This document shows, piece after piece, positions 35,740 to 44,943 of a DNA stretch of 64,000 nucleotides (the first letter of the stretch is position 1; the number at the start of each line of letters is the position of its first letter). The position numbers and the translations under genes were made by a program. The stretch lies in assembly GCA_002491195.1 (NCBI GenBank), contig DKVL01000056.1, positions 95,442 through 159,441 of the forward strand, in the 5' to 3' direction. Source of the DNA: Lachnospiraceae bacterium UBA7179. GTDB taxonomy: Bacteria; Bacillota; Clostridia; Lachnospirales; Lachnospiraceae. The notes beneath the pieces are model-generated. The model did no database searches, had not been told where the DNA came from, and saw nothing but the letters and a program-made list of their open reading frames with translations.

Positions 35740-38700
35740 ATTTGAGGATTGTTTTTAAAGTATTCATCAGGTTATCGATATTAATCGGTTTTGCGATGTG
35801 TCCGTTCATGCCGCTTCGCAGTGCTTCCTGCTTATCCTCCTCAAATGCGTTGGCAGTCATTGCGAGAATTGGAATTGATGCAAGCTGTGGATCCTCAAGA
35901 CTGCGGATCACCCGGGTTGCCTCATAACCATTCATGACAGGCATCTGTACATCCATCAGGATCAACTGGTAATATCCTGGCCTGGATTCCTTTAACTTAT
36001 CAATTGCCACTTGCCCGTTGCCAGCAATCTCTACCGAAAATCCAGCTTCCTGCAAGATCTCTGCGGCTATCTCCTGGTTCAGTTCATTATCCTCTACAAG
36101 CAGGAGGCGTTCCGCGTGAAATGGGGCGGATTTGATAAAATTGTCGGTCTTATGTTCATTTCCGGCGCTTGTGACGGAGTGCAGGCATTCTCTAAGTTCA
36201 GACAGGAACAGCGGCTTGCTGCAAAAGGCTGTGATTCCGGCTTCTTTTGCTTCCTCCTCGATGTCCTCCCAGTTGTATGCAGTCAGCACGATGATTGGCG
36301 CATTTCCGCCGGTTTCTTTCTGGATTCTGCGCGCTACTTCGATTCCGTTCATGTCAGGCAGCAGCCAGTCAACAATGTAGACAGAGTAGCAGTCTTTGCG
36401 TGTGACTGCCTGATGGGTGCGCAGCACAGCCTCTTTTCCGGACAAGGTCCATTCCGCGCGCATTCCGATCTGCTGCAGCATATAGGAAACACTGTCGCAG
36501 GTGTTAAAGTCGTCGTCCACGACAAGGGCGCGGCATCCTTGCAGTTCCGGGATCAGAGGTGATTCCTTGGCTTCTGAACTGACGCGGAAGGTGAAGGTGA
36601 CAGTAAATTCTGAGCCGACATTCTGTTTGCTGGTCACACTGATCGTACCATTCATCATCGTGACAATGTTCTTGGTGATCGCCATCCCAAGACCGGTTCC
36701 CTGGATACCGCTGATGGTGGAGTTGCGTTCCCGTTCGAATGGCTCAAAAATGTGGGCAACAAATTCCTCGCTCATGCCAATACCCGTATCCTTGACCTGA
36801 AATTCGTATGTGGCGTACCCTTCCTGGGCCACGGCTTTTTCTGTGACTTTGATACTGACGATTCCGCCGGCAGTTGTGTACTTGACAGCGTTATTCATCA
36901 GGTTTAACAGTACCTGATTCAGACGCAGTCTGTCGCAATAGATATTTTCATGCTGTACATCGATGGCGTCCATGTACAGCTCAAGCTGTTTGGAATGAAT
37001 GTCGGCCTGTATGATATTGCGCAGCCCATGCAGGATTTCCGGAAGGCTGCAGAGCTGTTCTGACAGCTGCATCTTGCCGCTCTCAATGTGGCTCATGTCG
37101 AGGACATTGTTGATCAGGTTCAGCAGATGGTTCCCTGAGGTCATGATCTTCTTGAGATATCCCTCAACCTGCTCTGGGTGGTCAAGGCGGCTGAGAGCCA
37201 GCGTCGTGAAACCAATGATCGCGTTCATCGGAGTCCGGATGTCATGCGACATATTGGAGAGAAAGACACTTTTGGCCTTGTTCGCACGGTTGGCCTGAAT
37301 CAGCGCGTCCTCCAGAATGGTATTTTTTTCCATTTCACTGCGCGTTTCCTCGTCGATGCTGTGAAATCCGAGAACGATTCTACAATGTTCACTCCAGTCT
37401 CCCGCACAGACAGCCTTCATCTGGAAGTAGCGCATCTCCTCGTGACAGATCGTGCGGTAATTGACAATATATGTTTTCCTCTCAGCGAGTCTCTGCATCA
37501 GAATTTCGCGCGAGAGAGCCTGCCGCATCATATCCTGATCTTCCGCATAGACACAGGCGTCTATGTATTTTGCGAGATTGTCATCAAGGGACAACTCACC
37601 GGAAAAGAGTTTGTCTAAAATATGATATTTACATTCATTGATCCGAAGGACGTTCCCGATTCCTGTGTCCAGATCAAAGAAACATACAAGATTGTAGTCG
37701 GTACTCAGAGCCTGGACCAGCTCTAACTGGCGTCTTTCAGTTTCCTGACGCTCTGCCTCCTCGCGCAGACGCTGTGTAGTGCAGTCCAGAAGGAAACGCT
37801 GGTAGAACAATTCGCCGTTTTCCTCCATCAGCTTGATATTTCCCATGATGTGCAGCAGGTCTCCGTTGTCGTGCCGCACGCGGTATGCGACATTGACGCT
37901 GTCCCCTTCTTTTTGCAGGGACCGGATGCTATTGCGCAAGGCTGCCCGGTCTTCCTCCACAACGGACGATGCAATCATGTTAAAACCGGATTTTACAAGG
38001 TCCTCCTGTGACTGATAACCCAGAATCTTGAGCGCGGCGCCGTTTACACTGATGATCCTGGAGCCGTCGACGGTGTGGCACAGGATACCGCAGTCCATCG
38101 TGGTGAACAGTGTCTCTAGAGTTTTTGTCTTGGAGATGAGCTGCTGCTTGTAATCATTTTCCAGTGTGATGTCAATGCCGACGCCCACGGTGCCCATAAC
38201 GCTTCCATCGAGGTCGTACAGTGGGGATTTGTATGTGGTGAGCAGTCTGGTACCATCTTTTGTCTGGACTGTTTCCTCAGAGATACAGGTTTTTCGCTGG
38301 CTCATGACTTCACGTTCTGATTCTATACACGCGGGATCGTCGTGTTCGACGCCCCAGATGTAAGCGTGGCGCTGACCTTCTACCTGCGTTTTGGTCTTGT
38401 TGACCGTGATGCAGAAACTGTCATTGACTTTCTCGTGGACACCGTCTTTGGTCTTGTACCAGATCAGGTTGGGCACGCTGTTGATGGTGGCTTCGAGATA
38501 CTGGTTCGTCTGCCAGTAATCCTTGCGCATTTTGTAGTGCTGCTGCCATCTTGTAAAGCGGAATTTCAGCTCCTCATCAGACAGTGGAAGCGTCCAGATG
38601 TCATAAACTGCGGACAGGCAGTCAGTCAGGCTGGCCAGAGCGTCAAACTGTTCTTTGTCCACGAGTACGATCAGTTCTGCGTCATGCCTTTTACCTGAAA

Positions 38701-38902
38701 GCAGTGTCCGTACCGCCTGGACGGCATCCGTGCCGCTTAGATCCGCCAGGATGACATCGCCTTTTGAGAGCTGTGTTTCAGAAGGCGTCCGGCTCTCAAT
38801 GTACTCATGTGTAAAGTGCTCTAATGGGGGTAAATCTTCAATTTGTTGAAATAGTCTGTGCTCGCTTCCTAAAAATAAGAAGTTTATATGGCAATGGTAC
38901 AT
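35738..38902 (-). CDS. Soluble hybrid histidine kinase with PAS and two receiver domains
   Basis: A 1054-residue kinase with no membrane segment. The N-terminal 115 residues look like a degenerate receiver domain (FLFLGSE, DVILADLS, ELIVLVDK). At least two PAS domains follow (about 130-250 and 260-380), then a less clear sensor region. HisKA has the phospho-histidine H553 in SHDIRTPMNAI. HATPase_c (about 640-770) has NLMNNAVKY, DTGIGM and GTGLGM. Receivers lie at about 790-905 (VVDDD, IVDWLLPDMNG) and 925-1050 (VEDNELNQE, LILMDVQMPVMNG). I chose ATG at 38902 because GGGAGG lies eight bases upstream; longer in-frame starts lack this. No DNA-binding partner is seen nearby. Ligand unknown. Confidence 0.9.
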   Translation of the reverse strand: MYHCHINFLFLGSEHRLFQQIEDLPPLEHFTHEYIESRTPSETQLSKGDVILADLSGTDAVQAVRTLLSGKRHDAELIVLVDKEQFDALASLTDCLSAVYDIWTLPLSDEELKFRFTRWQQHYKMRKDYWQTNQYLEATINSVPNLIWYKTKDGVHEKVNDSFCITVNKTKTQVEGQRHAYIWGVEHDDPACIESEREVMSQRKTCISEETVQTKDGTRLLTTYKSPLYDLDGSVMGTVGVGIDITLENDYKQQLISKTKTLETLFTTMDCGILCHTVDGSRIISVNGAALKILGYQSQEDLVKSGFNMIASSVVEEDRAALRNSIRSLQKEGDSVNVAYRVRHDNGDLLHIMGNIKLMEENGELFYQRFLLDCTTQRLREEAERQETERRQLELVQALSTDYNLVCFFDLDTGIGNVLRINECKYHILDKLFSGELSLDDNLAKYIDACVYAEDQDMMRQALSREILMQRLAERKTYIVNYRTICHEEMRYFQMKAVCAGDWSEHCRIVLGFHSIDEETRSEMEKNTILEDALIQANRANKAKSVFLSNMSHDIRTPMNAIIGFTTLALSRLDHPEQVEGYLKKIMTSGNHLLNLINNVLDMSHIESGKMQLSEQLCSLPEILHGLRNIIQADIHSKQLELYMDAIDVQHENIYCDRLRLNQVLLNLMNNAVKYTTAGGIVSIKVTEKAVAQEGYATYEFQVKDTGIGMSEEFVAHIFEPFERERNSTISGIQGTGLGMAITKNIVTMMNGTISVTSKQNVGSEFTVTFTFRVSSEAKESPLIPELQGCRALVVDDDFNTCDSVSYMLQQIGMRAEWTLSGKEAVLRTHQAVTRKDCYSVYIVDWLLPDMNGIEVARRIQKETGGNAPIIVLTAYNWEDIEEEAKEAGITAFCSKPLFLSELRECLHSVTSAGNEHKTDNFIKSAPFHAERLLLVEDNELNQEIAAEILQEAGFSVEIAGNGQVAIDKLKESRPGYYQLILMDVQMPVMNGYEATRVIRSLEDPQLASIPILAMTANAFEEDKQEALRSGMNGHIAKPINIDNLMNTLKTILK

Positions 38903-39064
38903 ATGAAATCCTCCCATGGATTCGGTTTGTTTTCGTGTGTTCAAAATCCGTTATTTCTACTTTATATTTTAGCAATCATGGAAATCGATGTCAATGTTTT
39001 ACTGACTTTTGAACAGACCCAAGTTACTGTTCAGGCGTCCATCAAAGTAGTGGGAATCATGCGC

Positions 39065-39090
39065 CAAAATGCTTGCCTTTTAGCATTTTG
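39065..39090. repeat. Inverted repeat upstream of the cluster promoter
   Basis: CAAAATGCT at 39065-39073 and AGCATTTTG at 39082-39090 are perfect 9-base arms with an eight-base gap. They sit just before the TATAAT at 39105, over the expected -35 region, so they could form an operator for a dimeric regulator. Confidence 0.55.
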
Positions 39091-39101
39091 TGTGCAAAAT
39101 C

Positions 39102-39110
39102 TGTTATAAT
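39102..39110 (+). promoter_or_regulatory. Extended -10 promoter (TGTTATAAT)
   Basis: TG-T-TATAAT is a perfect extended -10, with no good -35 at 17 bases. A start near 39117 would give a leader of about 140 bases before ATG 39260. Confidence 0.55.
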
Positions 39111-39160
39111 TCACACCTCAATAGCTTGTATGCTGATAAAAACTGGCGTGGGTGTGAATT
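39108..39160. repeat. Second inverted repeat spanning the predicted transcript start
   Basis: AATTCACACC (39108-39117) and GGTGTGAATT (39151-39160) are perfect 10-base arms, 33 bases apart. The left arm overlaps the -10 element and predicted start. It could be two operator half-sites or a hairpin in the leader RNA. Confidence 0.55.
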
Positions 39161-39193
39161 GTAACCAGATCCATAGATTTTATGCGGTTGGAC

Positions 39194-39222
39194 TTGTAAA
39201 GTGTGTTTTAAGAGATTATACT
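39194..39222 (+). promoter_or_regulatory. Second sigma-A promoter before the second polysaccharide cluster
   Basis: TTGTAA at 39194-39199, a 17-base spacer, and TATACT at 39217-39222, 38 bases before ATG 39260. It lies downstream of both inverted repeats and so might be regulated differently from the upstream promoter. Confidence 0.6.
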
Positions 39223-39259
39223 AAAAAGGATCGTTCACAAAGATATAAGGGAGTGCGTC

Positions 39260-41203
39260 ATGAAAAATGTTATCAATCGAAAAAATTGTTGTTGGGCAGT
39301 TATTATTGTTGTAATGGTATTTATACATTGTTTTCGCATAGGGCAGGTACCTTGTGGGATCAACGTGGATGAAATGGGAATGGGCTATGACGCATGGTGT
39401 CTGTCTAATTATGGCACAGACAGATATCTGAATACGTTTCCCGTCTATCTGATCAATTTTAGCGGGGGACAAAGCGCATTATATGCATATTTATGTGCTC
39501 CGTTTGTTCATTTCTTTGGAATCTCGGCGGCGGTATTAAGGATCCCGGCTATTATTTTTTCCTTTATCACTTTGTTTTTTTCTGTCCGTGTCGCAGACAG
39601 GATCTGGAAGAATGAGAAGATCAATCTCTTAGTGGGGATGCTTTATACAGTATCGCCTGTATTTCTGATGCTTTCCAGAATTGGACTGGACTGCAATCTG
39701 ATGCTGGGCATGAGTGCAATATTTATTTATTTGCTGATCAGGGCTGTCGATCGCGGAAAATACTGGGATTATTTTGCGGCTGGCATCGCGGGCGGCCTGC
39801 TGCTCTACAGTTATGTTCTGAGTCATATGGCAATGCCGCTTTTTATTTTGCTGATGATGTTATATCTCCTGTATGTGAAACAAATCAATATGAGACAGAT
39901 CCTGTTTTTGGGAGTGCCATTATTGATATTGGCTTTTCCGCTGCTTTTGTTTCACTACATTAATATTACCGGAATGGAGGAACTGCAGCTTGGGATCTTT
40001 ACAATTCCAAGGATGTACAGGTACAGGAGCGGCGATCTGTCGCTGGATCTTGTTGGGAAAAATCTGGGTAAATTTTTCAGAATGACACTTTTTTATGACA
40101 ATGTTCCATTTAACAGTATACCGGAATATGGAAATATGTATTTTCTGGCCATACCGTTTATCATAACAGGGATTGTGCATGGCGGATACAGATGTGTATG
40201 TGCGTGCAAAAGCAGGAGTATGGACAATTTTGTTGTCATTATGCTGTGGGCGCTTAGTATCTATCTGACAGGTATTTTTATTGCGGACGACGGACCGACC
40301 GTTTATCGTGTCAATAGTATTTTCTTTGCGTATTTGCTGTTTGAGGCGGATGGAATTCTTGTCCTTTATCATATTATCAAGAAATTGCTGCGGATCAGGG
40401 CGGAAATTTTTGGGGGAATTGTGACAGCTGTCTATGCTGTGATATTTTTATCCTTTATCGTGTTTTATTTTAAGGATTATATAGGCAGCAGACAAACTGT
40501 TGATCTTTTTAATTATCCTTTTGTGGATGCGTTGGATTATATGGAGAAGGAATTGCCTGAAAATGTTGCGGACCGGACTACTTATATAGGGGAAGGGGAT
40601 CAGATTTATATTTATTATCTGGGAGGAACGCTTTTGCCGCCTGATGCGTATAATGTGCTTGCGGATGATAAACCATATACGCTTTGGCTGTGGACACAGA
40701 GCTATAAGAATTATCGATTCTATTTTCCGGAAAAGATCGATCCGGCAGGAAATTATATTGTCCCGGACACTGCCGACAGCTGGATTGCTCTCTATGAACA
40801 GTATGGATTTAAGAAGGAACACATAGGCAGAAATTATGTGTTCTGGAATGATTTGTTAGATGAAACACAGCCACAGGTTCAGGCGCTTGTGGACTGGGGA
40901 CATGGCATTGTTGATGGGAAGATTGCAAAGGATGACGGCGATAGCACTTATTTGTCCGGCTGGTCTCTCAACACTTCCTATAATACGACATGGGATGATA
41001 TTGTGGCAGTCATAGACGGACAGAACTATTACACAGCGGAAAAGATGGAGCGGGAAGATGTATCAGATGCTCTCGGAAATGATGCCTTGAAACAATGCGG
41101 ATTTCATATTACAGTGCCCAACGAAGTGCTTCAGGACAGCGAGACGGTCAGGATCGTATTCCTGGATTATACCCACAGGAAGTGTTATGTTGAGGTATAT
41201 TAG
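39260..41203 (+). CDS. GT39/PMT-ArnT-like membrane glycosyltransferase
   Basis: A 647-residue polytopic protein. After the first helix, GINVDEMGMGYDAWCLSNYG places an Asp-Glu pair in the first external loop, as in the catalytic loop of GT39/GT83 (PMT, ArnT) enzymes. About twelve membrane segments end near residue 415. A soluble external domain of about 230 residues follows. Enzymes of this class use an undecaprenyl-phosphate sugar on the outer face, and the ArnC/GtrB-like gene at 3676 could supply one. ATG 39260 lies six bases after AAGGGAG. Confidence 0.82.
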   Translation: MKNVINRKNCCWAVIIVVMVFIHCFRIGQVPCGINVDEMGMGYDAWCLSNYGTDRYLNTFPVYLINFSGGQSALYAYLCAPFVHFFGISAAVLRIPAIIFSFITLFFSVRVADRIWKNEKINLLVGMLYTVSPVFLMLSRIGLDCNLMLGMSAIFIYLLIRAVDRGKYWDYFAAGIAGGLLLYSYVLSHMAMPLFILLMMLYLLYVKQINMRQILFLGVPLLILAFPLLLFHYINITGMEELQLGIFTIPRMYRYRSGDLSLDLVGKNLGKFFRMTLFYDNVPFNSIPEYGNMYFLAIPFIITGIVHGGYRCVCACKSRSMDNFVVIMLWALSIYLTGIFIADDGPTVYRVNSIFFAYLLFEADGILVLYHIIKKLLRIRAEIFGGIVTAVYAVIFLSFIVFYFKDYIGSRQTVDLFNYPFVDALDYMEKELPENVADRTTYIGEGDQIYIYYLGGTLLPPDAYNVLADDKPYTLWLWTQSYKNYRFYFPEKIDPAGNYIVPDTADSWIALYEQYGFKKEHIGRNYVFWNDLLDETQPQVQALVDWGHGIVDGKIAKDDGDSTYLSGWSLNTSYNTTWDDIVAVIDGQNYYTAEKMEREDVSDALGNDALKQCGFHITVPNEVLQDSETVRIVFLDYTHRKCYVEVY

Positions 41204-41229
41204 GCTGTTCTCTGGTAAATGATAAAAAA

Positions 41230-41241
41230 TTGTGGTATCAT
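41230..41241 (+). promoter_or_regulatory. Possible extended -10 promoter before the second amidotransferase gene
   Basis: TTGTGG-TATCAT contains TG-G-TATCAT, an extended -10 form, in the 92-base gap before ATG 41296. It resembles the TTGTGC-TATACT element at 4675-4686. No good -35 is seen. Confidence 0.35.
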
Positions 41242-41295
41242 CTGTACAGGTATGGAGAAAATGATTGAAAAACGGATAGGGAAGAGGTTGGGTAT

Positions 41296-43182
41296 ATGTG
41301 TGGAATAGCAGGTTTTTGCAGCAATCCTTCGAATTGGAGAGAAAATATCGAGAAGATGAACAGGCGGATGTACCACAGAGGTCCGGATGCGGGCGATATC
41401 TGGGCGAGTGAGGACGCGAATGTGGTGCTGGGACACCGCAGACTCTCGATCGTGGATCTGTCGGAAAACGGTGCGCAGCCGATGCACTCGGCGTCCGGCA
41501 GGTATGTGTGTGTGTTCAACGGAGAGATCTACAATTACCGCAGACTGCGGGATAAACTGTTGAAAGAAAAGAAAGTGGCAGCATTTCGGGGAACCTCCGA
41601 CACGGAAGTGCTGCTCGAGGCGATTGAAGCGTACGGTGTGACGGAGACGATCAGGCACTGTAAGGGAATGTTTGCGATTGCGCTTTTTGACCGACAGACA
41701 GGAAAACTGACACTGATCCGGGACAGGATCGGGGAGAAACCGCTGTATTATGGTTTCGTAAACGGACATTTCGTGTTCGCGTCAGATATTGGCTGTATCA
41801 GTGTGTTGGACGGTTTTCACAATCCGATCGACACAAAAGTGCTGCAGCTGTATTTCATACATGGATACATTCCGGCGCCGTATTCAATTTACAAAGATAT
41901 CTACAAGCTGGATGCGGGCTGTATGCTGGAACTGGACGCGCCTTATCGGGAGCCGCGGATCAGTGCTTACTGGTCTGTGCGCGATGTAGCAAAATACGGT
42001 CAGGTGCACCCGTTTCAGGGGAGCAGGCAGGAGGCTGCGGATGAACTGGAACGGCTGCTGAAGGCGTCGATCAGGGAGCAGATGGTGGCGGATGTTCCAG
42101 TCGGGGCGTTCTTATCGGCGGGAATCGACAGCAGTACAGTTGTGGCGCTGATGCAGGCGCAGTCGGAGCGCAAGGTCAGGAGTTTTACGATCGGCATGGA
42201 GGATCCCGCGTACAATGAGGCGGTCTATGCAAAGGAGATCGCGCGGCACCTTGGAACAGAGCATACCGAGTTATACATTACGGCGGAGGATGCCAAGGCA
42301 GTGATTCCCAGACTTTCCTATATTTTTGGCGAGCCTTTTGCGGATTCCTCACAGATACCGACCTATCTCGTGAGCAAGATGACGCGCGAGCATGTGACAG
42401 TATCGTTGAGCGGCGATGCAGGGGACGAGTTATTCTGCGGATATATGTCTTATTCTTCCATTGACCGGATCTGGGGAAAGATGAAGGGTTGTCCTTACGG
42501 GATACGGAAGCTTGCCAGCAGTCTTCTGGTTGGCAATCCGCTGATGAAAAAGAACCAGATCCTGCAGACAAAAGCATATCTTCTGGGAGCGAAGAGCCCG
42601 GAACATCTATATGAGTTGTCGAATGCGCAGGAGACGTCAAACCTACAGATTCCGCTGGAGAAAGAGACCTATCCGTACAAGCATAACAGCTATCCTTATG
42701 GTGCGCTGAACGATCCGCAAAACAGTATTATGCTGATGGATATGGAGGTTTACCATCCGGATGATATTCTGGTTAAGGTTGACCGCACTGCCATGGCAGT
42801 GTCACTGGAGACGCGGGTGCCGATGCTGGACAAGGACGTTGTCGAGTTTGCATGGACGATACCTATGGAGTACAAAAAACAGGGAAATGAAGGCAAACTG
42901 GTCTTGAAGGATGTACTATACAAATATGTTCCGAAAGAGATGATGGACAGACCTAAAAAAGGATTTTCGATTCCCGTCACACAGTGGCTTCGGGAGCCTG
43001 GACTGCGGGAATGGGCGGAGGATCTGCTGGACAGCAGCCTGATCAGGCAGCAGGGCATATTGAACGTCAATGAAGTAGAGAGGATCTGGAAAGATTTTAT
43101 AGAGAACGGAAACTGGCGGGTACAGATCTGGTATATTTTGATGTTTCAGTCATGGTTAAAAAATGAGGCTGTCGGGAGTTGA
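41296..43182 (+). CDS. Asparagine-synthase-like glutamine amidotransferase (second copy)
   Basis: A 628-residue class II amidotransferase with Cys2 (MCGIAGF), YHRGPDAGD, VFNGEIYNYR, and a synthetase domain with the pyrophosphate loop FLSAGIDSSTV and SLSGDAGDELFCGY. The loop has Ala where the first copy has Gly (SGGYDSS), a variant common in polysaccharide-locus members. It probably amidates a carboxyl group of a uronic acid or similar residue in the second polymer. Genes flanking it encode GT-C-like membrane proteins rather than uronate synthesis, so the acceptor is unclear. Confidence 0.9.
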   Translation: MCGIAGFCSNPSNWRENIEKMNRRMYHRGPDAGDIWASEDANVVLGHRRLSIVDLSENGAQPMHSASGRYVCVFNGEIYNYRRLRDKLLKEKKVAAFRGTSDTEVLLEAIEAYGVTETIRHCKGMFAIALFDRQTGKLTLIRDRIGEKPLYYGFVNGHFVFASDIGCISVLDGFHNPIDTKVLQLYFIHGYIPAPYSIYKDIYKLDAGCMLELDAPYREPRISAYWSVRDVAKYGQVHPFQGSRQEAADELERLLKASIREQMVADVPVGAFLSAGIDSSTVVALMQAQSERKVRSFTIGMEDPAYNEAVYAKEIARHLGTEHTELYITAEDAKAVIPRLSYIFGEPFADSSQIPTYLVSKMTREHVTVSLSGDAGDELFCGYMSYSSIDRIWGKMKGCPYGIRKLASSLLVGNPLMKKNQILQTKAYLLGAKSPEHLYELSNAQETSNLQIPLEKETYPYKHNSYPYGALNDPQNSIMLMDMEVYHPDDILVKVDRTAMAVSLETRVPMLDKDVVEFAWTIPMEYKKQGNEGKLVLKDVLYKYVPKEMMDRPKKGFSIPVTQWLREPGLREWAEDLLDSSLIRQQGILNVNEVERIWKDFIENGNWRVQIWYILMFQSWLKNEAVGS

Positions 43183-43187
43183 AGAGA

Positions 43188-44906
43188 ATGCTTTCTGTAC
43201 TGATGAATTGGATCTATATCGCAGCAACTACATTTCTGACTGGGTATGCTGTGTGTGCGTTTGTTTACAGAACGGTTGGATACCGTGTAAAGGATATTTG
43301 CTGTATGATGGCGCTGGGGCTGCTGGCAGTGACGGTATATGCACAGGTATTTAGCTTGTTCTATAGAGTCGGCGCTGCTGCGAATCTGGTGCTTGCTGTC
43401 GTATGCTTTGTGACTGCGGTTGTCGGAAGACATCAGATTGCGGGGCTGCTGGCAGCGGGATGGAAGCGCAAAGGGATCGCGTGGAAGATGGCCGCAGCCG
43501 TAAGTGTTGTTGTATGGTGTTATTGCACGTCAAGAGGATACATGCACTATGATTCCGACCTCTACCATGCACAGAGTATCCGCTGGATTGAGGAATATGG
43601 CATTGTGAAAGGACTGGGCAATATCCACGTGCGGTTTGCCTACAACAGTTCTTTCTTTGCGTTGTCAGCGCTTTACAGCATGAAGTTTTTGACCAGGCAC
43701 TCGCTTCACGCGGTCAATGGCTTTGTGGCGCTCCTGCTCTGGATGCAGGTGCTTCCACTGTTTTCCATGAAAAGGCGTGTAGAAAAAGGAAAAACAGTGG
43801 TGACAGATTTTGCGCGGCTCGGTGCGTTTTATTATCTCACAGTGATCTACAGCGACATTGTGTCGCCCGCGTCGGATTATGCCATTATGTGCGTGGTATT
43901 TTTTGTGATCATCCGATGGCTGGAGCTGCTGGAGCGCAAGGAAGACAATGCTGCGCCGTATGCACTGCTGTGTGTGGCGGGCGTGTACGCGGTTACGTTG
44001 AAATTGACAGCGGGGCTGATCCTGATCTTGCTGGCAAAGCCAGCTTCTATGCTGATCAGGGAGAAACGATGGAGGGATATAGGGATCTATCTCATGATGG
44101 GCGTTGTGACGATTGTGCCGTGGCTTGCAAGGTCCGTGTTTTTGTCCGGCTATCTGCTCTATCCATTTCCAGCGCTTGACCTTTTTGACGTGGACTGGAA
44201 GATCAATGCCGCAGCCGCAGCACTTGACGCGGCGGAGATCAGGACCTGGGGCAGGGGGCTCAACAATGCGGCGCTCGTAGATCTACCGATCACACAGTGG
44301 TTTCCCGGATGGTTTCAAGGCTCGCTGCCCGTAATTGGGAAAGTTCTGATCCTGGCGGATTTAGTGTGTGTGCCGGTATTTGTGATCCTGGCAGCAAAAT
44401 TGTTTTGCAGGATTTGCAGTGGGGGAAAAAAAGAGCAGCTCTTAGTGCTTGCAACAGTGCTTGCATCGTATGGATTCTGGCAGGTTTCGGCGCCGCTTCT
44501 GCGTTATGGATACGCGTATGTGCTGCTTGTGGTTATGATAACAGCAGGTATTTTATGCGATATTATGATAAAATACTTTGACAAATGGCAAAAAAAGGAT
44601 ATGATAAGAAAGATAGCTGTTTTAGGCATGTCTGTTTTATGGGCATTTTCGGCAGTGAAACTGGTATCGCTTGTGCGGTACTGTTATGGAGAAGCGGGAA
44701 AACAGACGTATGTGTGGCAGCAGGATTACGGGAACTATGGACTGGAACGTTATGTGGTAAACAATGTGACATTTTTTTATCCTGTAGACGGCGACAGAAC
44801 CGGGTATCGTTGTTTCCCGGCAGTTCCCGGACAGGTACCGATTCAGTTTCGGGGAGAAACGCTGGCGGACGGCTTTTGTGCAACAGGGGAGAATAGGGAA
44901 TCCTGA
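43188..44906 (+). CDS. Polytopic membrane protein resembling the LIC_10190 family
   Basis: A 572-residue protein with about twelve helices. The segment HYDSDLYHAQSIRWIEEYGI followed by KGLGNIHVRFAYNSS is, to my knowledge, typical of the LIC_10190 membrane protein family found in polysaccharide loci of spirochaetes and Firmicutes. The acidic DSD in the first large loop fits a GT-C-like catalytic loop. The start ATG 43188 is nine bases after GGGAG; TTG 43179 overlaps the amidotransferase stop. The function is unproven. Confidence 0.75.
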   Translation: MLSVLMNWIYIAATTFLTGYAVCAFVYRTVGYRVKDICCMMALGLLAVTVYAQVFSLFYRVGAAANLVLAVVCFVTAVVGRHQIAGLLAAGWKRKGIAWKMAAAVSVVVWCYCTSRGYMHYDSDLYHAQSIRWIEEYGIVKGLGNIHVRFAYNSSFFALSALYSMKFLTRHSLHAVNGFVALLLWMQVLPLFSMKRRVEKGKTVVTDFARLGAFYYLTVIYSDIVSPASDYAIMCVVFFVIIRWLELLERKEDNAAPYALLCVAGVYAVTLKLTAGLILILLAKPASMLIREKRWRDIGIYLMMGVVTIVPWLARSVFLSGYLLYPFPALDLFDVDWKINAAAAALDAAEIRTWGRGLNNAALVDLPITQWFPGWFQGSLPVIGKVLILADLVCVPVFVILAAKLFCRICSGGKKEQLLVLATVLASYGFWQVSAPLLRYGYAYVLLVVMITAGILCDIMIKYFDKWQKKDMIRKIAVLGMSVLWAFSAVKLVSLVRYCYGEAGKQTYVWQQDYGNYGLERYVVNNVTFFYPVDGDRTGYRCFPAVPGQVPIQFRGETLADGFCATGENRES

Positions 44907-44943
44907 AATCATCAATACTATTTTGTAGAGGGAGTATTTTGGT

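Larger units (their letters stand above)
38903..39259. other. Divergent intergenic region (357 bases) with regulatory sites
   Basis: This lies between the kinase gene (-) and the second polysaccharide cluster (+). It holds two perfect inverted repeats, an extended -10 element and a second promoter, listed separately. No protein-coding gene is supported here. A clear promoter for the kinase gene was not identified on the minus strand. Confidence 0.7.
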
